A DNA stretch of 64,000 bases from CAWIVH01 sp963839475 (GTDB lineage Bacteria; Acidobacteriota; UBA6911), in the NCBI GenBank assembly GCA_963839475.1, contig CAWIVH010000015.1, positions 496,001 to 560,000 on the forward strand, read 5' to 3'. Shown one piece after another: positions 16,701 through 25,288 of this stretch. A program made the position numbers and the translations under genes. The notes beneath the pieces were generated by a model. The model had not been told where the DNA came from. It ran no database searches and saw nothing but the letters and a program-made list of their open reading frames with translations. The first letter of the stretch is position 1; each line of letters begins with the position of its first letter.

Positions 16701-18345
16701 GAAAGTCCTGATGGCCGGCGGAAAGAATACTGCCGTGCTGAGCAGCGCGGAGCTGTATGACCCTCTCACGGGCGCCTTTGCGTCATCGGCCAGCACTATG
16801 ACATCCCAGCGGTATCGTCATACCGCGACTCTCCTGACGTCGGGGAAGATACTGCTGGCCGGCGGCCAGAACAGCTCGTCCGTGAACACCAGCGCCGAGA
16901 TTTATGACCCCGCGGCCGATACCTTTACCGCGACTACGGGCTCAATGGCCACCGCGAGGGATTCCCACACCGCCACGCGCCTGGTCAATGGCAAGGTTTT
17001 GATCGCCGGCGGCGTCAACGGCAGCACTTATGCCAACTCCTGCGAAATCTACGATCCCGCAACAGGGCAATTCACGGCCACGGGCAGCATGGCGAGCGCG
17101 CGTGCTTTCCATACGGCCACTCTTTTGAATGACGGGAGAGTCCTGATTGCAGGCGGCTATAACGGCAGCACCTATTTCAACACCGCCGAGGTTTACGATT
17201 CTGCCTCGGGGACATTCTCCACCGTGGCTGCGAACATGGTGTATAAGCGGAACCTGCACACGGCCACGCTGCTTTCCTCCGGAAAGGTCGTGCTCGCCGG
17301 AGGTTCCGACGGGAGCTCTTCCTTGAACAGTGTCGAGATCTTCAATCCCTCGACGAATACGTTTGAAGCGGTTTCGAACCTGATGTCCACTCCCCGCAGC
17401 CTGCACACGGCCGTTCTTTTACAGGATGACATCGTCCTGTTGGCGGGCGGCCAGAATGGCACGACCGATCTCAATTCGGCCGAGCTGTTCTACCCTGGCA
17501 GCCTGTCATTCCAAAATGCCGCCGGCACCATGAGCACCGCCCGCAGCGGATTTACCGCCACTCTCTTGTCGGCCGGGAGCCGAGGATACCTTCGCTTCAG
17601 CGCACCCAAGGGGCTGATTTTCTCGGAGTTCTTCCAGGCAAACCGCGATGGTGGAGTTATGAATGGCATCGATGTCGGCAAATTTGCGGGGATTCAAAAG
17701 CTATACTCTCCCCAGTACGCCAATGCACCATCTTTCAAGAGTCGTTTGAACCTGATCAATACCAATCCCAATTTGGATGCTTTGGTGACGGTGCGTTTAC
17801 ACGCGGCGGACGGAAGAGTTCTGGGTTCTCCGGTAACCCGTCTCATTCCTATCAATGGCAAGCTTTCGGAGGATTTGCGCACCCTCTTCTCGAATGATCC
17901 GGCGATCGAAAATACTTCCGGCTGGCTGGAAGTGGACAGTTCGATTGACCGGGTATTGGGAACTCTCAGCTTCACCGACGACGGCGAGGTTTTCCTGGTC
18001 ACGCAGGAACTCTCGAGCAAGCCCGGAGCAGATGTGGTGCTTCCGCTCGCGGCCGAAGACTCCCAGTATCTGACTGCCATTGCCTTGCTGAATGTCAACG
18101 ATTCACCTGCCAATGTCACGCTGGAGCTCTGGAAGCCCGACGGAACCAAGATTCGTTCGGCCTCTTTGACCCTTGCTCCGGGCACGCGGATTGCCCAATA
18201 CCTCGCGGGCTACTTTCCCGGCATCGAACCGATTCTCTCCGGCAACATCAGGATTCATTCCAGCCTCCCGTTGCACACGCTGTCGATCGTGCATGATTGG
18301 GACCTCCACTTCATGGCCCCGAATCCCGCTATTCCGATTCCTTGA
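13756..18345 (+). CDS. Giant secreted Kelch/YVTN-propeller protein
   Basis: With the start at 13756 (GGAAGGA five bases before the ATG) the protein has 1529 residues. An upstream in-frame start at 13729 lacks such a site. A signal peptide covers about 1-30. The order is: Kelch block 1 (about 45-380; units such as HTATLLSDGKVLIAGGYN and AEIYDPSTG), a YVTN/WD-like propeller (about 385-750), a ~95-residue beta module, and a second module broken in its middle by Kelch block 2 (about 930-1275). Two more copies of the module close the protein. It has no anchor or sorting signal I can name. Likely an extracellular or surface protein for adhesion or polymer binding; no enzymatic motif is seen. It follows the two-component genes by 222 bp. 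The domain order and insertions are seen; the role is inferred. Confidence 0.85.
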   Translation: MLVRGMKRAYPCVLVIGLLIAGIIPEARSQKRVYNRVEPNLDAVNRTAEIYSPSTGTFSTVSGTMAVARLGHTTTFLLDGTVLLTGGFNGTHLSSAEIFHPSDGSFGATSPMNNARRGHTATRLQSGQVFIAGGFNGYLYLTATESFNPSGAAFSVSSASLLSGRAYHTATLLNDGKVLITGGFNGSSYLLSAELFDPSAGTIVATTGTMSTGRATHTATLLSDGKVLIAGGYNSEGILKTAEIYDPSTGKFTNTTGSMTGPRREHTATLLTDGKVLLAGGLNTGDLNTAEIYNATSGSFTATTGAMTVAREGHSASLLPDGKVLIAGGYNGSILSSAEVFDPASGNFTARPTGMSTPRQLAGVATLSDGRVLLTGGQKSKLLTFDVNADPTDNVSTNIIFSADSKTGWIPYTGSGVVVVFSPQSGEIVKRIETGGYPAFGTLLPGGGTIAYVSVLSDKIFLVDTASQSLRTTFSFANAAFGYGSIVTLSPDGAVGYISSTGTGEVIKFNIADGKELGRQTGLQTPAQIAVSNDGTTLMVVDTSTEQISLVDPATMKQKGLVKPVEKLATANLTISSNVVTAPNGTDALIACPSSTGGTGLAMLFKIATGEILASPELGTGPGYTALTPAKQYWVVLNDLALSRIPVWDPNSVQNFDTAKGSPLNSANVAFSPDSRYAFYASSANDTVYQHDLENGGVIHEILVGDDPNKAVDQPSSVAMTPDGVYLAVLDFMSNRVEILGDVTKLEAPKFLVSADEFTGLSMVNLSSSPANLTITILDNYGQVITADNLVNPANITLGPNSQFSRNLTEIYNLDTTKEHAGRLQIYSDNPKVTGYLSIGQIAATWFGYYLRRMDGAPLFRGELYDWVAPELFSESGWTVALDVTSTNYTQQYFDVSHYSQDGSLRGQKNSNLSYPTNRQEYFLTDFFSSLGGNKVLLAGGAASGTATTSADTLDTSAFTVLSTGSMVIARQGHTATQGLNGKVLMAGGKNTAVLSSAELYDPLTGAFASSASTMTSQRYRHTATLLTSGKILLAGGQNSSSVNTSAEIYDPAADTFTATTGSMATARDSHTATRLVNGKVLIAGGVNGSTYANSCEIYDPATGQFTATGSMASARAFHTATLLNDGRVLIAGGYNGSTYFNTAEVYDSASGTFSTVAANMVYKRNLHTATLLSSGKVVLAGGSDGSSSLNSVEIFNPSTNTFEAVSNLMSTPRSLHTAVLLQDDIVLLAGGQNGTTDLNSAELFYPGSLSFQNAAGTMSTARSGFTATLLSAGSRGYLRFSAPKGLIFSEFFQANRDGGVMNGIDVGKFAGIQKLYSPQYANAPSFKSRLNLINTNPNLDALVTVRLHAADGRVLGSPVTRLIPINGKLSEDLRTLFSNDPAIENTSGWLEVDSSIDRVLGTLSFTDDGEVFLVTQELSSKPGADVVLPLAAEDSQYLTAIALLNVNDSPANVTLELWKPDGTKIRSASLTLAPGTRIAQYLAGYFPGIEPILSGNIRIHSSLPLHTLSIVHDWDLHFMAPNPAIPIP

Positions 18346-18645
18346 ACCGGAGGGAAATAATCTCAGTGGCTTGGAGGCCGCCCGACTTTGGGGCGGCCTT
18401 CGAATTCCTGGCGCAACCGCGCTTGGAAATAAGCTATAGACATCAGCCATGTTCAGCCGCGATATCTGCCCCATAGGCGAAGCGGAGCACTTCAGTCAGG
18501 TCGCCGAGGAGTTGAAAACGGGGCCGGATTAATGGATAACCTTAGTAATTGCACCCTGATTCCCGCCTCCCTGTGGTAGCTTGGTACGCATGATTTTCAT
18601 CCGGCAGCTTTGTTGTCCTGAAAAGTCAGAACCCGGAGGTTGGTA
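18346..18645. other. Intergenic stretch between the Kelch protein and the acyltransferase-like gene
   Basis: No supported gene. It contains the hairpin at 18375-18399 and, at its end, the GGAGG ribosome site of the gene at 18646. A promoter must lie here if the downstream gene is independent, but I cannot point to clear boxes. Confidence 0.55.
18375..18399 (+). terminator. Hairpin terminator candidate after the Kelch/YVTN gene
   Basis: A perfect 9-bp stem (AGGCCGCCC paired with GGGCGGCCT) with a 7-nt loop lies 30 bp after the stop codon. The following bases are only weakly T-rich. Confidence 0.6.
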
Positions 18646-19869
18646 ATGCCGAGCAACAACGAAAAAACAACGCCGGCTCCATCTGCTGGAGTGGTGCCTG
18701 GGGCCGTGGCGCGGAACACCGCGGTTGATGTCTACCGCGGATTTGTCATGCTGTTAATGATGGCCGAGGTGCTGCGGTTGTCCGCAGTCGCGCGCGCATT
18801 CCCGGGCAATTGGTTCTGGGGATTTCTCGGCTATAATCAGAGCCACGTGGAATGGGCCGGCTGCTCCTTGCATGACATGATCCAGCCATCATTCTCCTTC
18901 CTGGTCGGAGTGGCTCTTCCTTATTCGATTGCCAGCCGGCTTGCCAAGGGTTCCAATTTCGGCAAAATGATGGCGCATACCCTCTGGCGCTCGCTGTTGC
19001 TGGTCTGGCTCGGGATCTTTCTGCGCTCGCAAAGAAGCCCAATCACCAATTTCACCTTTGAAGACACCCTGACCCAGATCGGCCTGGGCTACACATTTCT
19101 ATTCCTGCTCGGCTTTGTTCGCCCGCGGTGGCAATGGGTGGCACTCGGGGCTGTTCTTGGAGGCTATTGGCTGGCATGGGCCCTCTATCCGCTTCCAGCG
19201 CCCGGTTTCGATTTCCAGGCCGTAGGGGTGCCTTCGGATTGGAGCCATCATTATTCCGGTTTCGCGGCCCACTGGAACAAGAATGCAAATCTGGGCAATG
19301 CGTTCGACCAGTGGTTCCTCAACCTGTTCCCACGCACCAAGCCATTTGTGTACAACGGCGGCGGATATCTGACGCTGAGTTTCATCCCTACCCTGGGCAC
19401 CATGATCCTCGGACTTATCGCAGGCCGCTGGCTTCGGGCTGAAGCGCCGAGAATTCCCTTTAAAAAATTCCTGATCGCCGCCGCAGCGGGGATTGCAGCC
19501 AGCCTGGTGCTGCACTTTGCCGGGATCTGCCCGATCGTGAAGCGCATCTGGACACCCGCCTGGACCCTTTTCAGCGGCGGACTGTGCTTCCTTTTCCTTT
19601 CAGCCTTCTGCTGGATCATCGAAGTGAAGCAGTACAAGAAATGGTCCTTCCCTCTGCTTGTCATCGGAATGAATTCCATTGCGGCCTATTTTCTGGCCGA
19701 TTATTTCGGCCGTCAGGTGGCCGATGCTTTCCGTATCCATATTGGTACAGCTCCGTTCCAGATCTTTGGAACCGGGCTGGAGCCCTTGATGCGCGGGACT
19801 TTGCAGCTGCTCACCTACTGGCTGATCCTGCTCTGGATGTATCGCCGCAAGATTTTTCTCCGCATCTGA
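18646..19869 (+). CDS. DUF5009-type membrane acyltransferase (heparan-alpha-glucosaminide N-acetyltransferase-like)
   Basis: A 407-residue polytopic membrane protein with about ten hydrophobic segments. Near the N-terminus it has AVDVYRGFVMLLMM, the R-G-F signature of the DUF5009/DUF1624 family that includes human HGSNAT and bacterial NagX/YeiB-like proteins. These move acyl groups across the membrane onto sugars, or are predicted to. Conserved polar residues in loops include QSHVEWAGCSLHDMIQPSFSF, where the His may be the acetyl carrier; that is by analogy. The ATG at 18646 is preceded by GGAGG at a 6-7-base distance; an in-frame TTG at 18640 is less likely. The gene is convergent with the next one, 21 bp away. 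The substrate is unknown; cell-wall or polysaccharide sugars are plausible. Confidence 0.82.
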   Translation: MPSNNEKTTPAPSAGVVPGAVARNTAVDVYRGFVMLLMMAEVLRLSAVARAFPGNWFWGFLGYNQSHVEWAGCSLHDMIQPSFSFLVGVALPYSIASRLAKGSNFGKMMAHTLWRSLLLVWLGIFLRSQRSPITNFTFEDTLTQIGLGYTFLFLLGFVRPRWQWVALGAVLGGYWLAWALYPLPAPGFDFQAVGVPSDWSHHYSGFAAHWNKNANLGNAFDQWFLNLFPRTKPFVYNGGGYLTLSFIPTLGTMILGLIAGRWLRAEAPRIPFKKFLIAAAAGIAASLVLHFAGICPIVKRIWTPAWTLFSGGLCFLFLSAFCWIIEVKQYKKWSFPLLVIGMNSIAAYFLADYFGRQVADAFRIHIGTAPFQIFGTGLEPLMRGTLQLLTYWLILLWMYRRKIFLRI

Positions 19870-19890
19870 GCGGCAGGCGAATTTGTCGGA

Positions 19891-20475
19891 CTACTGCAGG
19901 ACTGGCCCGCGCGGATTGGTTTCGCCCGGAGTTGTATCCAGCATGGAAGCCAGGGTGGTGAGGACAGCCTGACGGTGGGTCCCGGCCCAGTATATTCGTG
20001 CGCAGCCGGGACACGATTTAAAGCCGGGCTGCGTCGCGAAAACAAAGGGCGGCACGCGGCTCAGAGCCTTTTCACGCGGGAGCTCCACCAACTCCAGGTT
20101 GCAGGACAGGCACCGGCTAAGGACAGCGGGCAGTACTTTGGTTCCAGTTGCCCTGAAAACCTGGCGCAGTTGTTCATGAACTTTTTCGCTCTCCAGGTAA
20201 ATGAAACGGCGCACTGATTTCTGCACCAGAAGGCGTGTATCTCTCGACAGGAGAATGCGCTGTTCACTTCTGGACAGCTCCACCAGCTCTTCGTCGGTGT
20301 AGCGGTTGGAATAGAGGACATCGAAGCCTGCTATGCGAAGCCACTTGGCGAGTTTTCCCAGCATCACATCCGCCACGAAACCAGGAATCGCCGGGAGCGG
20401 CTCGAGCGCCGCTTTCTGACGGATCTGACGCTCGCGAAGCCCCGCCGCCTTTTTCCTCGAATTGAAGTTACCCAT
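19891..20475 (-). CDS. Mut7-C RNase-domain protein with zinc ribbon
   Basis: A 194-residue protein with the Mut7-C (PIN-like nuclease) layout: FVADVMLGKLAKWLRIAGFD at about residues 37-56 (first acidic residue), TDEEL, LLSRDTRLL with the second acidic site, and a C-terminal zinc ribbon formed by CLSCN and CPGC, followed by IYWAGTH. Members are predicted RNases, sometimes linked to ubiquitin-like domains; function in bacteria is mostly untested. The lysine/arginine-rich N-terminal 30 residues are an extension. An in-frame TTG at 20493 would add six residues; the ATG at 20475 is chosen for its codon. It lies 78 bp downstream of the wHTH-TPR gene on the same strand, but a functional link is not evident. 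Confidence 0.85.
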   Translation of the reverse strand: MGNFNSRKKAAGLRERQIRQKAALEPLPAIPGFVADVMLGKLAKWLRIAGFDVLYSNRYTDEELVELSRSEQRILLSRDTRLLVQKSVRRFIYLESEKVHEQLRQVFRATGTKVLPAVLSRCLSCNLELVELPREKALSRVPPFVFATQPGFKSCPGCARIYWAGTHRQAVLTTLASMLDTTPGETNPRGPVLQ

Positions 20476-20553
20476 ACTCGAATCATCGGCCAAAGCCAGC
20501 CGGTGGATGTTGGTCCGGACGACGCTGCCGGAAGGATCGTTCCCAGGTGTAAC

Positions 20554-22197
20554 TCATCCATTGAAAGGGCGAGCCGGGCGGTCTGCCATTTGGCGCAGAG
20601 CCTCCCGGAATCGCGGGTGCTCACGGATGGGATCGAAATCACTGTCATTCATGGCCCATTCCACATGGCTGAATCCCGCCCGGACGGCCTGCTCGAAATA
20701 GCCGACCGCTTCATCAATCATGCCCAGGCGGGAGAAAAAACAGGCGGTGCCGTACACAATGTACGGATCATCCGGGTCAAGGGAATAGGATCTTCGCGCC
20801 CACTCGAGCCCTTTTTCCCGCCGGCCGAGCTCCATGAGTGCGGTGGCGCCAAGGTAGATTGCACGCGAATCGTCCGGGTTGAGTTCCAACACTCGCTCGA
20901 CCTTTGCCAGGGTCCGATGGTAAGCGGCAATGGAGCGTTCCTTTTGCCCCAGGGTGCGGCAAGTGAATGCCAGGAGAGAAGGGGCCTGGCAATCATCCGG
21001 GTTGACGCTTTCAGCCTGTTCGAACATTCTCGCGGCATCCTCCAGCCTCCCCTGAACGAAACACATCCGTGCATAGAAATAATAGGCTTCAAACAGGCCG
21101 GGATTCAGATGGATCGCCTCTTTGAATTCTCTCTCCGCCCGCTCGTAATCCTTGCTCAGGGATGCCGCGTGGCCGCAGGCAACATGGGCTTCGGCCAGGT
21201 TCGGATCCACTTCCAGAGCCGTTCGGCTCATTTCCCGCGCAAGCTCAAGATCCATCTGGTCTTTGTCGAAGTACATGTACAGGTAGCAGTAGCAGTCCGC
21301 CATGCCCGCCCAGGCCTGCGCATAGGTCGGGTCTTTTCCGGCGGCCCGGGTGAACATCTCCAGCGCACACTGCAGGCTTTTGCGTTTGGATTTGTAAAAG
21401 AATTCACGGCCGCGCAGGTAGAAATCGAATGCCTCCACGTTCCGGGTAGGCATCCTGCCCAGGGTGCTTTTTTCGGCCTCGCTGAGTTCCACCTCCAGAG
21501 CGTGCACAACTTTCTGGGCAATTTCGTCCTGGATGGCAAATATGTCCTGGAGTGCCCGGTCAAAACGGACGGACCAAAGATGGCATCCGTCGCTGGTGCT
21601 AATCAGTTGAGCCGTTATTCTCAGCTGGCTTCCGGCTTTTCGCACACTTCCCTCGAGCACCGCCGCTACTCCCAGGGTTTTGCCAATGATCCTGACGTCC
21701 TCCGGCTGGTTTTTAAAGGCGAAGGCCGATGTGCGGGACGCGACTCGAAGTCCCTTCAGCTTGGCGAGACGGCTGGTGATCTCCTCGGCGATACCGTCGC
21801 AGAAATACCCCTGGTCTTTCTCGGGACTCATGTCCGAAAATGCGAGCACGGCGACCGAAGGCTGAAGCGGCTGGGCGGAGGTATCTTCAGCAATACCGGC
21901 GATCAAACGGTAGCCCCGTCGCGGGATTGTCTGGATGATGTGCGGGTTCTTGGCGTCGTCGCCGAAAGCCTTGCGCAGTTCGGAGATGGAGTAGGTCAAA
22001 ACCTCGTCAGACACGTGCGTTTCCGGCCAAACAGACCTGAGGATTTCCTCCTTCGAAAGAACTTCGCCCGGCCTCTCGGCGAGGAACACGAGGACATTGA
22101 TGACCTTCGGTTCGACAGAAACCGTTTCGTTTCCATGAATCAGGCGGTTGAGATCGGGTTCGACGATCCATTCGCCGATTTGGAATCTGCGGGCCAT
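20554..22197 (-). CDS. Winged-helix DNA-binding/TPR regulator (CadC-like architecture)
   Basis: A 547-residue protein with three parts. An OmpR-type winged helix covers about 1-98 (VEPKVINVLVFLAERPGEVL, SISELRKAFGD, TIPRRGYRLI). A FlgO/TolB-like alpha/beta segment covers about 115-260 (VAVLAFSDMSPEKDQGYFCDGIAEEIT; LEGSVRKAGSQLRITAQLI). TPR repeats run from about 285 to 530 (YAQAWAGMADCYCYLYMYF, ALEVDPNLAEAHVACGHAA and others). The combination is very common in acidobacteria and is annotated there as an adenylate-cyclase-like or protein-kinase-like regulator, without a catalytic domain. No transmembrane segment is obvious between the parts. The start at 22197 is chosen because GGAGG lies 9 bp upstream of it; this site would be inside the longer form from 22212. 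Targets are unknown. Confidence 0.88.
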   Translation of the reverse strand: MARRFQIGEWIVEPDLNRLIHGNETVSVEPKVINVLVFLAERPGEVLSKEEILRSVWPETHVSDEVLTYSISELRKAFGDDAKNPHIIQTIPRRGYRLIAGIAEDTSAQPLQPSVAVLAFSDMSPEKDQGYFCDGIAEEITSRLAKLKGLRVASRTSAFAFKNQPEDVRIIGKTLGVAAVLEGSVRKAGSQLRITAQLISTSDGCHLWSVRFDRALQDIFAIQDEIAQKVVHALEVELSEAEKSTLGRMPTRNVEAFDFYLRGREFFYKSKRKSLQCALEMFTRAAGKDPTYAQAWAGMADCYCYLYMYFDKDQMDLELAREMSRTALEVDPNLAEAHVACGHAASLSKDYERAEREFKEAIHLNPGLFEAYYFYARMCFVQGRLEDAARMFEQAESVNPDDCQAPSLLAFTCRTLGQKERSIAAYHRTLAKVERVLELNPDDSRAIYLGATALMELGRREKGLEWARRSYSLDPDDPYIVYGTACFFSRLGMIDEAVGYFEQAVRAGFSHVEWAMNDSDFDPIREHPRFREALRQMADRPARPFNG

Positions 22198-22479
22198 AAG
22201 TCGATCCTCCACATCCGGCTATCCTTAAAATATAGCATCCGCGCCAACATTTATTCAGATTTAGGAACGGGCGAACTCTCAAGTCTCGGACTGACCGGCG
22301 CGGAAGCTAACAAATCCGGGTACGGGAGCACGCAATCCTCGATTTGTCGGATTGCTGCTCCACTCCGGCTGGGGCATGCGATTCTGTAACAGCAGGATTC
22401 TGCCTGTCAGCGCACAGGCGGGGCAAGCCTCATTTTCCATCCGGCATTCCGATAGGAGGCATTTCGCTTCGCGCTCCGC

Positions 22480-22899
22480 TTACGGCGCCAGCGATGGCAC
22501 TTCAAAATCAATTTCCAGGAAACGGCTGACCTCTGTTTTCCACCGTTTTTCGACGAAGCCCACATGGTCGGGATGACCGTTATATTTTTCGTAATCGGCC
22601 CGGCTGGAAAAAATCATGGAAAAACCGAAATCATAGTCATTTTTTTTGCTGACCTGGGTGAATGCCTGGAAATTCCTGACTCCCGGAATTGCGCTGAGAA
22701 TTCTTTTCCCGTCCCGGATGAAAGTGGAAGCTGCCTTGGAATCCCGCGTGTGCTTGAGAGTAAAAATGACCATGTGCTGGATTTCTCCCCGTTTCAACTC
22801 ACAGGGGTCGCCGGCCGGTGCCGAAGTTGAAAATGCTGGTAAAGCGGCCCCTGCCGCCAATCCAGCGGCCATCTTTTTGATAAAAGCCCTTTTCTTCAT
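22480..22899 (-). CDS. Exported Dabb (stress-responsive A/B barrel) domain protein
   Basis: A 139-residue protein. The leader MKKRAFIKKMAAGLAAGAA resembles a twin-arginine signal with a Lys-Arg pair, and the mature part (about 40-135) is a Dabb domain: IQHMVIFTLKHTRDSKAAS, IPGVRNFQAFTQV, YDFGFSMIFSSRADYEKYNGHPDHVGFVE. Dabb domains form dimeric alpha/beta barrels and occur in stress-induced proteins and polyketide cyclases; exported versions are frequent in acidobacteria and planctomycetes with unknown roles. GGGG just before the ATG provides the ribosome site. It is followed downstream by a 282-bp gap to the wHTH-TPR gene, and preceded by the S9 peptidase gene with a 79-bp gap, so cotranscription with that gene is possible. 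Confidence 0.85.
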   Translation of the reverse strand: MKKRAFIKKMAAGLAAGAALPAFSTSAPAGDPCELKRGEIQHMVIFTLKHTRDSKAASTFIRDGKRILSAIPGVRNFQAFTQVSKKNDYDFGFSMIFSSRADYEKYNGHPDHVGFVEKRWKTEVSRFLEIDFEVPSLAP

Positions 22900-22978
22900 G
22901 TCATCCCCTTTCGTTTCCGCTTATTGCGGCGGAGTATGTGGCAGATGAAGAATCCCGTCAACAGCTTCGGGAGGTCCT

Positions 22979-25090
22979 TCATCGCAGGTATTTCTTGAGC
23001 CAGGCGTGCAGTTCGCCATAGAAGAAACGGCTGTCTTCCGCTTTGAGGATCCAGTGGTTCGCATCTGGAAATACCAGCAAACGGCTGGGAATGCGCAGGC
23101 GCTGGAGAACGCTCCAGTTTTCCAGGGTTTGGTTCAGCGGGACGCGGAAATCGTTTTCCCCCACGCTGAGCAAAATGGGAGTGCGAAAATTCGCAGCATG
23201 GCGGATAGGGTTTTGTTCACGCCATACCTTGCCCTGCTCCCATACCGGGCCGCCGTTGTTGAGTTCACGCGAATAAATGGTGTCGCTGGTTCCCCATTGA
23301 GATTCCAGGTTGATCAAGCCGGCATGACTGAAGAGGCATTTGTACCGGGTTGTGGTGGCCTGCAGCCAGTTGGCGAGATGACCGCCGTAGCTTGCGCCTC
23401 CCGCGGCCTGGCGTGAAGCGTCGATAAAGGGAAAGCGCGCGCTGGCTTCGTCGGCGGCCTGGTTGATCTCGTCTCCCGGGGTGCGGAGCGGGTCGCCCTG
23501 GATGGCCTGGGAGAATTTCTCCCCGAAACCTGTGGAACCCGTGTAATTGGTCAGCAAAATTACATAACCGGGCTGGGCCAGCAGATGGTAGTTCCAACGC
23601 AAGGTGATCTCATCGCGCCACATGTTATGAGGGCCGCCGTGAATGAGCACCACCAGCGGATATTTCTTGGTCTCATTGAAGCCTGAGGGCAAAACCAGCA
23701 GGTTGTGAATACGCCGGCCCCCCTTGCTGGTGAATTCGAAGTGCCGCAAGGGCTGCCAGTCCAGCTTGGCCGCTTCTCCAGCAGCAAATGTGGTTATCGG
23801 AGTCGCCCTGTGGTTATCTGTTTCAATGCGCACGATCTCCGCTGGATTGATCGCACTCCCCCAGCTGGCGATCAGAAACGGTTTCACGGCTTTGGCGGGC
23901 ATTGCCAGGTTGGTGAAGGTGCCGCTGCCGCCGGGTGAGGCCTGGTGCACCTCGCCGCCCGCGGCTGCCACCAAGTAAATCTTCTCGAGGCCTGCATCCT
24001 CCGCGGTCAGGTAGATCTGCCGGCTGTCTGGAGTGACGGCAAATGTGCCCACGGACCGATCGAAAGATGCCGTGACCGGACTGAAGCCGCCCCCTGAAGG
24101 CCATCCATACCGAGCCAGGCGGGTCAGGTTGTAGGTTGCCGGTCCTTCTGGTGTTGCCAGGGCATAAAGAGTTTTGCCGTCGGGGCTGAATTGCGGACGG
24201 GAATAACTGATCCCTCCCTGAGTCAACTGTTTGGGCTCGCCGCCGCACACGCATACCTGGAACAACTGGGTCGGTACGTTGGCAAAGGCCGATTCATTGC
24301 GGTTGGTTGCGGCGGCAAAAACAATAGACTGTCCATCCGGAGTCCAGGTTGCCTGTAATTCGTAGCCGCTCGTTCCGGCGATTCCTGAAAACCCCGGTTT
24401 TTCCGCCAATTGCGATTCCGCAAGCAGATCATAAGCATTGCTGCCGGGCTCGAGATCTTGCACCAGCACATGGGTCTGCGTGTCGTCGAGCCAATGGTCC
24501 CACATGCGGACCGGAAAACTGTCGTAGACCCTCGCCCGATATTTGCGGGCCTTGCGCTCCGCGGCGATTTTCTTATTGGCTTCATCATTTGCCGCGCCGG
24601 GATAAACCGCGGAGGTAAACAACAGCTTTTTGCCGTCCGGGCTGAACTGGGGATCGGACGCGCCGGTGGAAATTGCGGTGATCCGGCGAGCCTCTCCTCC
24701 GAAGAATAGGTCCAGGATATAGATCTGATTAGCCTCATCTCCCTCCCTGCGTGCCGAGAATGCCAGTTGCCGGCTGTCGGGACTCCATGCCATCCCGCTT
24801 TCTCCCCCCTTAGTGAAAGTTATCTGGTGCGGCGGGGAACTTCCGTCTGCCGGTACCAGCCAGAGATCTGAAACCTGCTCCTGGACGTTATAGGATGGTT
24901 CTGTGACCGAAAGCGCCACCCATTTCCCGTCCGGGCTGGGGACCGGCGCCCCGACACGTTTCATCATCCATAACGACTCGTGGGTGACCGGGAGTTTGCC
25001 GCCGGGAGCAGTTTGCCCGGCAAAAATGTGGAATGTGAAGCCGTACAGGCACAAAAGTCCGACACAAATCAGGGTGTGTTTGCATTTCAT
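22979..25090 (-). CDS. Exported S9-family serine peptidase (prolyl oligopeptidase/dipeptidyl peptidase type)
   Basis: A 703-residue secreted peptidase. A signal peptide covers about 1-26. The N-terminal propeller carries TolB/WD-like repeats such as MAWSPDSRQLAFSARREGDE and PQFSPDGKKLLFTSAVYPG. The alpha/beta-hydrolase domain (about 450-700) has the oxyanion region LIHGGPHNMWRDE, the nucleophile in GGASYGGHLANW, the Asp in GENDFRVPLNQT and the His in DANHWIL. The family cleaves short peptides, often after proline or from N-termini. The start at 25090 is chosen because the signal peptide begins there; a longer form from 25144 would prepend 18 residues. The gene is divergent from the PQQ-like propeller gene at 25289. 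Likely peptide scavenging in the periplasm. Confidence 0.92.
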   Translation of the reverse strand: MKCKHTLICVGLLCLYGFTFHIFAGQTAPGGKLPVTHESLWMMKRVGAPVPSPDGKWVALSVTEPSYNVQEQVSDLWLVPADGSSPPHQITFTKGGESGMAWSPDSRQLAFSARREGDEANQIYILDLFFGGEARRITAISTGASDPQFSPDGKKLLFTSAVYPGAANDEANKKIAAERKARKYRARVYDSFPVRMWDHWLDDTQTHVLVQDLEPGSNAYDLLAESQLAEKPGFSGIAGTSGYELQATWTPDGQSIVFAAATNRNESAFANVPTQLFQVCVCGGEPKQLTQGGISYSRPQFSPDGKTLYALATPEGPATYNLTRLARYGWPSGGGFSPVTASFDRSVGTFAVTPDSRQIYLTAEDAGLEKIYLVAAAGGEVHQASPGGSGTFTNLAMPAKAVKPFLIASWGSAINPAEIVRIETDNHRATPITTFAAGEAAKLDWQPLRHFEFTSKGGRRIHNLLVLPSGFNETKKYPLVVLIHGGPHNMWRDEITLRWNYHLLAQPGYVILLTNYTGSTGFGEKFSQAIQGDPLRTPGDEINQAADEASARFPFIDASRQAAGGASYGGHLANWLQATTTRYKCLFSHAGLINLESQWGTSDTIYSRELNNGGPVWEQGKVWREQNPIRHAANFRTPILLSVGENDFRVPLNQTLENWSVLQRLRIPSRLLVFPDANHWILKAEDSRFFYGELHAWLKKYLR

Positions 25091-25288
25091 GGCGCCGAAT
25101 ATAACATCGGCGTGCCAATCGATCCAGCGCCCCATGGATGACATGGGACTGCTGGTGGAAATTAGAGAATGAGAAATCGGTAGCCGGCCTGTTTTGCTTG
25201 ATGGGATGGGGTGCAGACGCGCTAGAATCGAGGTGGCTTTATTATCATGCCTTTACCACCTTCTTTACCAATGCATGGAGGGCGGAAA

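Noticed and set aside
20503..22389. Long open frame on the plus strand across the wHTH-TPR gene
   Set aside because: It is antisense to a well-recognised gene on the minus strand; its residues show no domain, and high GC gives long shadow frames.
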